From assembly GCA_963704155.1 (NCBI GenBank), contig CAVPHF010000043.1, positions 62,001-126,000 of the forward strand: a DNA stretch of 64,000 nt. The letters run 5' to 3'. A program made the position numbers and the translations under genes. This document shows positions 60,872 to 64,000 of the stretch, one piece after another. The notes beneath the pieces were generated by a model. It was given only the letters and a program-made list of their open reading frames with translations, made no database searches and was not told the DNA's origin. The stretch's first letter is position 1. Every line of letters starts with the position of its first letter. Source of the stretch: Thiohalocapsa sp963704155 (GTDB lineage Bacteria > Pseudomonadota > Gammaproteobacteria > Chromatiales > Chromatiaceae).

Positions 60872-61894
60872 ATGCAGCCGCCGAAAGCACAACCTCTCCG
60901 CCAAGGCGTCATGCTCGACCTCGGCAGCATCGACGGCGGTGACCTGAACCTGTCGGCGCTCGATCGGGTCTGCGCAAGCTGGACCCGCTATGCCGCGACT
61001 CGGCCCGCCGAGACGGCCGCACGCATCGCTGATGCCGACCTGCTGGTCAGCAACAAGGTCGTCATCGGCGCCGAGCAGATGGACGCCGCTCCTGGGCTGC
61101 GGCTGATCTGCGTCGCCGCCACCGGCAGCAACAATGTCGATTTGGAGGCCGCGCGCGAGCGCGGCATCGCCGTGACCAACGTCACCGGCTATGCGACGCC
61201 GTCGGTCGTCCAGCACGTGCTGGCGATCATGCTCGGCTGGGCGACGCGGCTCTGGCAGCAGCAGGCGGCCGTACGCGCCGGCGAGTGGTCACGCAGTGAA
61301 CACTTCTGCCTGCTTGAGCGCTCATTCGGCGGCCCGGTGCGCGAGCTGGCCGGGCGCCGGCTTGGGATCCTCGGCTACGGTGAGTTGGGCCGCGGTGTCG
61401 CCCGCGCCGCCGAGGTCTTTGGCATGCAGGTGTTGATTGCCGAGCGCACCGGCGCGGCGGCTGTCTCGGATACTGGGATTGGCTCAGGCTCGCATCTCGA
61501 CCGCATTCCGCTGCATCAGCTGCTGCCGAGCGTCGACGTATTGTCGCTGCACTGCCCGCTGGCCGACAGCACACGCAATCTGATCGGCCCGAGTGAGCTC
61601 GCGTTGATGCACCCGGACGCGCTGCTGATCAACACCGCCCGAGGCGGCATCGTCGACGAGCACGCATTGGCCGCCGCCCTGCGCGCTGGCACCATCGGCG
61701 CCGCCGCCGTGGATACCCTGACCAGCGAACCGCCGCCGCCGGACCATCCGTTGCTGGCGGCCGACATCCCGAACCTGGTCGTCACACCCCACGCCGCCTG
61801 GGCCAGCCGTGAGTCGAGACAGCGGCTGGTTGATGGTGTGGCCGAGAACATCCGTGCCTTTATCGCCGGCGAGTCGCGCAACCGGGTCGCGTAA
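60872..61894 (+). CDS. D-2-hydroxyacid dehydrogenase (glycerate dehydrogenase type)
   Basis: 340 aa from ATG 60872. NAD-binding motif LGILGYGELGRGVARAAEVF (GxGxxG). Catalytic residues of the family are visible: Arg in LINTARGGIVDE, Glu in DTLTSEPPPPDHP and His in VTPHAAWAS. LIGPSELALMHPDALLINTARG and LICVAATGSNNVDLEAARERGIAVTN are typical of HprA-like enzymes. Probably reduces hydroxypyruvate or glyoxylate. Divergent from the 399-aa gene. Confidence 0.92.
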   Translation: MQPPKAQPLRQGVMLDLGSIDGGDLNLSALDRVCASWTRYAATRPAETAARIADADLLVSNKVVIGAEQMDAAPGLRLICVAATGSNNVDLEAARERGIAVTNVTGYATPSVVQHVLAIMLGWATRLWQQQAAVRAGEWSRSEHFCLLERSFGGPVRELAGRRLGILGYGELGRGVARAAEVFGMQVLIAERTGAAAVSDTGIGSGSHLDRIPLHQLLPSVDVLSLHCPLADSTRNLIGPSELALMHPDALLINTARGGIVDEHALAAALRAGTIGAAAVDTLTSEPPPPDHPLLAADIPNLVVTPHAAWASRESRQRLVDGVAENIRAFIAGESRNRVA

Positions 61895-61956
61895 GGATGG
61901 CTCGCGGCTTCACTGTTCGTGAAGCGGCGGGCTTCATGATCTCTACTTCGGCAACC

Positions 61957-62394
61957 CTAGTTCGGCAACCAGGCGGTATCCAAGACCTGCTCTGGTGTCC
62001 ATGGGCAGGTCTCAGAAAAGTCGGAGAGCCCGGTCTCGCCCGCGGCTTGCGCGGTGGCATCATCCCACAGGCCGGCCCACCACTCGGATTCTTCTAACTT
62101 CGGTCGCAGGCTCGGGGTCTCGTTCAGGCGTCGGGCGATTCCCCGTCGCTGGTTACGGATGGTGATCTCCCAGCTGGCTCCTCGGCGCCCTGGCTGCTTT
62201 TGCCACTTCAGGAGATGAGCCAAAAGGACGGCCATGCGGTCGGCCAACTCGCGCTGCTCGCTTTTGCCCACGTCCTCGATCTCCTCGGCCAGGTGCTGGA
62301 TGTCTAGGAGTTCGAAGCGCCCTTCCCGCAGGTGGCGCGCCTGCTCCTCCGCCCAGGTGACCACGTCTTCGTCGTAGCGTGCGGGGTTGACCAT
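61957..62394 (-). CDS. DUF29 family protein
   Basis: 145 aa from ATG 62394, with CGGAGA upstream. YDEDVVTWAEEQARHLREGRFELLDIQHLAEEIEDVGKSE then LADRMAVLLAHLLKWQKQPGRRGASWEITIRNQR are the DUF29 hallmarks. Function unknown; common in several copies in cyanobacteria and purple sulfur bacteria. Convergent with the dehydrogenase gene. Confidence 0.92.
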   Translation of the reverse strand: MVNPARYDEDVVTWAEEQARHLREGRFELLDIQHLAEEIEDVGKSEQRELADRMAVLLAHLLKWQKQPGRRGASWEITIRNQRRGIARRLNETPSLRPKLEESEWWAGLWDDATAQAAGETGLSDFSETCPWTPEQVLDTAWLPN

Positions 62395-62478
62395 GTTTGT
62401 CTCCGAGAGCAACTTTTTTACGTCTCGCTTGCTTTGCCCGAAGCATAGCCGAACGACAACGATTTCTCGTTGAAATCG

Positions 62479-63987
62479 TCACATACCATCGCGCAGCGGC
62501 ACGAACCTTCGCTCGAGTTGCTGCGCGAGTCCGGCCAGACGGGCATCGATGGCGGCAGTCTGCCGCGCCCTGAGCGCACTGGCCAGCAGTGCGCGCTGCT
62601 CGCCGACGGCGGCCAGCAGGTCGGCGCGCATCTCGGCGCGAAAGCGGACCTCGTCGAGCTCGATCATGGCCTTGTCGACCGCGAACCAGGCGGCAGCGCC
62701 GGCACCGATGCCGCAGAGCACGGCCCAAGGCCCGCTGGGGGCGCAGAGGGCGGCGCCACCGAGGGCTGAGGCGAGGGTTGAGCCGCCCTTCTTGGCGGCG
62801 ACCTTGCCAGCCAGCGCGGCGGCGGTCTGGAAGCTCTTTTTCGCCGCCAGCTTGGTGGTGACGGCAGCGGCGGTCTTCTTGGCCAGCAGCTTGGCGGTCA
62901 GCGCTCCAGCGGCGGCGCCCGCCCCAACGCCGATCGCGGTGCCGGCACGGGCCGCATCGCGGTGTAGATCCGCGAGTTCGCGGATGCCGCTTAAACTGGC
63001 GATCTCGACCGTGCAGGGGTTTTCGGTGGCGGCCTGTTCGATGCGGCTGCCCAGGCTGTCGGCCAGCAGAGCGATACGGTCCTCGGTGTCTGACTCCAAT
63101 TCGGCGCCGAGGCGTTGCAGCGACTCGTCGAAACCCGTGTCGGTAAACAGCCGCGACTCAAGTTCCTCTGTCATCAGCGCGCCGAAGTCGCCGACCGCCA
63201 TCGCCGCGAGGCGCTGGTATTCGCCGATAACGGTGAAGTACCAATCCAGATAGGCATCGATGCCCTGTTCAACACGTCCGAACAGCGTGTCCAGGTCCTC
63301 GTCGATGCGCCGATCCGCGGCGGCGATGGCGTCGCGCCGCACCTGTTGCAGGTGCTCGTTCAGCGTGCTCGACAGCGCCGCCAGCTCGGGGTCGGCGCGG
63401 CAGGGGTTGCTCCATGTGACGACCGCCCGCGCCTGCTGTTCGAGCGTCGACGGGTCGAAGCCCTGCAGCCTATGGACGGCATAGAGGTACGGTACCGCAA
63501 GCAGCAGAATGGTGTAGATGAAGGCGGTCGAGACGATGCCGGTCGAGCCGGCGTTAGTATCCGCGCGGGGGCGGGCATCGGCAGTCGCGGCGGTGGTGGT
63601 CAGGCGCTGCTCCACCAGCGTCAGCGTGCCGAGCAGCAGGCTCGTGAACAGCCAGGCGAACAGGCCGGCGCGGACTAGGAACAGTGTCCAGGCGGCGAGC
63701 TTTAGGGTCGGGTCGGGCAGGCTCGGGATGATCAGCTGCGAGGCGTGCCAGGACAGGGCCTGCACCGCGGCCAGCGCGCCGATGAGCCAGCCCGCGGTGT
63801 CACAGCGGGCCTGTGCCGCGGTCTCGGTGAAGGCGTCCTCGGCGACGCGGTGCCAGGGCATGCCGCGGCTGTCGGCGGCACCGCCAACGGCAAAGTCGAT
63901 GGCGAGAAAGGCCGCTGCCAGTAACAGCAGATTCAACAGCAGCAGTGGCCAGCGGCGGGCGATGAGGCCGACCTTGTCGGTCTGCAC
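62479..63987 (-). CDS. Hypothetical membrane protein (502 aa or longer)
   Basis: Family not recognised. Three N-terminal hydrophobic segments (about 12-33, 90-115 and 148-168) frame a region with two Cys; a large soluble part (about 180-340, with RDAIAAADRRIDEDLDTLFG) precedes Ala/Lys-rich segments (AKLLAKKTAAAVTTKLAAKK) and a Gly/Ala hydrophobic hairpin (GGAALCAPSGPWAVLCGIGA). The reading opens at GTG 63987, and the frame stays open to the window edge, so the true start may lie beyond. Possibly a stress-envelope protein; not assignable. Confidence 0.75.
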   Translation of the reverse strand: MQTDKVGLIARRWPLLLLNLLLLAAAFLAIDFAVGGAADSRGMPWHRVAEDAFTETAAQARCDTAGWLIGALAAVQALSWHASQLIIPSLPDPTLKLAAWTLFLVRAGLFAWLFTSLLLGTLTLVEQRLTTTAATADARPRADTNAGSTGIVSTAFIYTILLLAVPYLYAVHRLQGFDPSTLEQQARAVVTWSNPCRADPELAALSSTLNEHLQQVRRDAIAAADRRIDEDLDTLFGRVEQGIDAYLDWYFTVIGEYQRLAAMAVGDFGALMTEELESRLFTDTGFDESLQRLGAELESDTEDRIALLADSLGSRIEQAATENPCTVEIASLSGIRELADLHRDAARAGTAIGVGAGAAAGALTAKLLAKKTAAAVTTKLAAKKSFQTAAALAGKVAAKKGGSTLASALGGAALCAPSGPWAVLCGIGAGAAAWFAVDKAMIELDEVRFRAEMRADLLAAVGEQRALLASALRARQTAAIDARLAGLAQQLERRFVPLRDGM

Positions 63988-64000
63988 CTCGGCGGCCAGG

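Overview
The window is GC-rich and reads as chromosome of a purple sulfur bacterium (gammaproteobacterium, Chromatiaceae-like). This rests on gene content: two aprBA sets for dissimilatory APS reductase, one with the AprM membrane protein typical of sulfur oxidisers; a sulfur-globule-type protein; a DsrC-family protein; a periplasmic rhodanese; SoxW-like and SoxH-like periplasmic proteins; and hypAB. The genus cannot be fixed from the sequence.

Layout. 1-4.3 kb: housekeeping genes (partial polA, rsmE, a DUF423 membrane protein) and an exported seven-repeat protein. 4.5-7.1 kb: a first aprBA, of the type related to sulfate reducers, with unusual substitutions at electron-transfer and flavin-site positions. 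7.1-16.1 kb: accessory debris made of two decayed copies of an IncP-like traL-traM pair, two copies of a 610-bp IS91-family 3' end, a truncated efflux adaptor with its TetR regulator, an internally deleted hsdM, and four toxin-antitoxin (TA) loci. 17.0-21.1 kb: a minus-strand periplasmic set (thioredoxin, propeller-like protein, metallo-beta-lactamase-fold protein, exported nitrilase). 21.4-25.1 kb: plasmid-derived block (truncated primase-like gene, small operon genes, parB remnant, DUF4143 ATPase) marked by three copies of a TTTCGCATGYGAAA palindrome. 25.2-34.2 kb: the main sulfur-oxidation cluster, aprM-aprB-aprA, with two SlyD-like FKBP proteins and several small unknown proteins. 34.4-43.1 kb: DsrC-like, DUF302, sulfur-globule-like protein, hypBA, two Slp lipoproteins, rhodanese, and a membrane-anchored winged-helix/TPR protein. 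43.1-58.1 kb: a second accessory island with restriction remnants, a 1725-codon DnaQ-RecQ-UvrD fusion helicase, more TA loci, two decayed IS200-like (Y1) transposases, IS91 and IS630 remnants, a broken fic gene, and a citrate-synthase-superfamily gene cut at both ends. 58.1-64 kb: an FHA-sigma54 activator, an unknown 399-aa protein, a D-2-hydroxyacid dehydrogenase, a DUF29 protein and a membrane protein running to the window edge.

How it fits together. The intact aprMBA unit should oxidise sulfite to APS and pass electrons to the membrane through AprM. The first aprBA is intact as reading frames but lacks the AprB tryptophan that bridges FAD and the proximal iron-sulfur cluster, and the aromatic WYPVW segment of AprA, so it may be inactive or repurposed. 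The two accessory islands are repeatedly rearranged: most insertion sequences, restriction genes and about half of the TA toxins are truncated or frameshifted, while several antitoxins and operators survive. No tRNA, rRNA or CRISPR array was seen.
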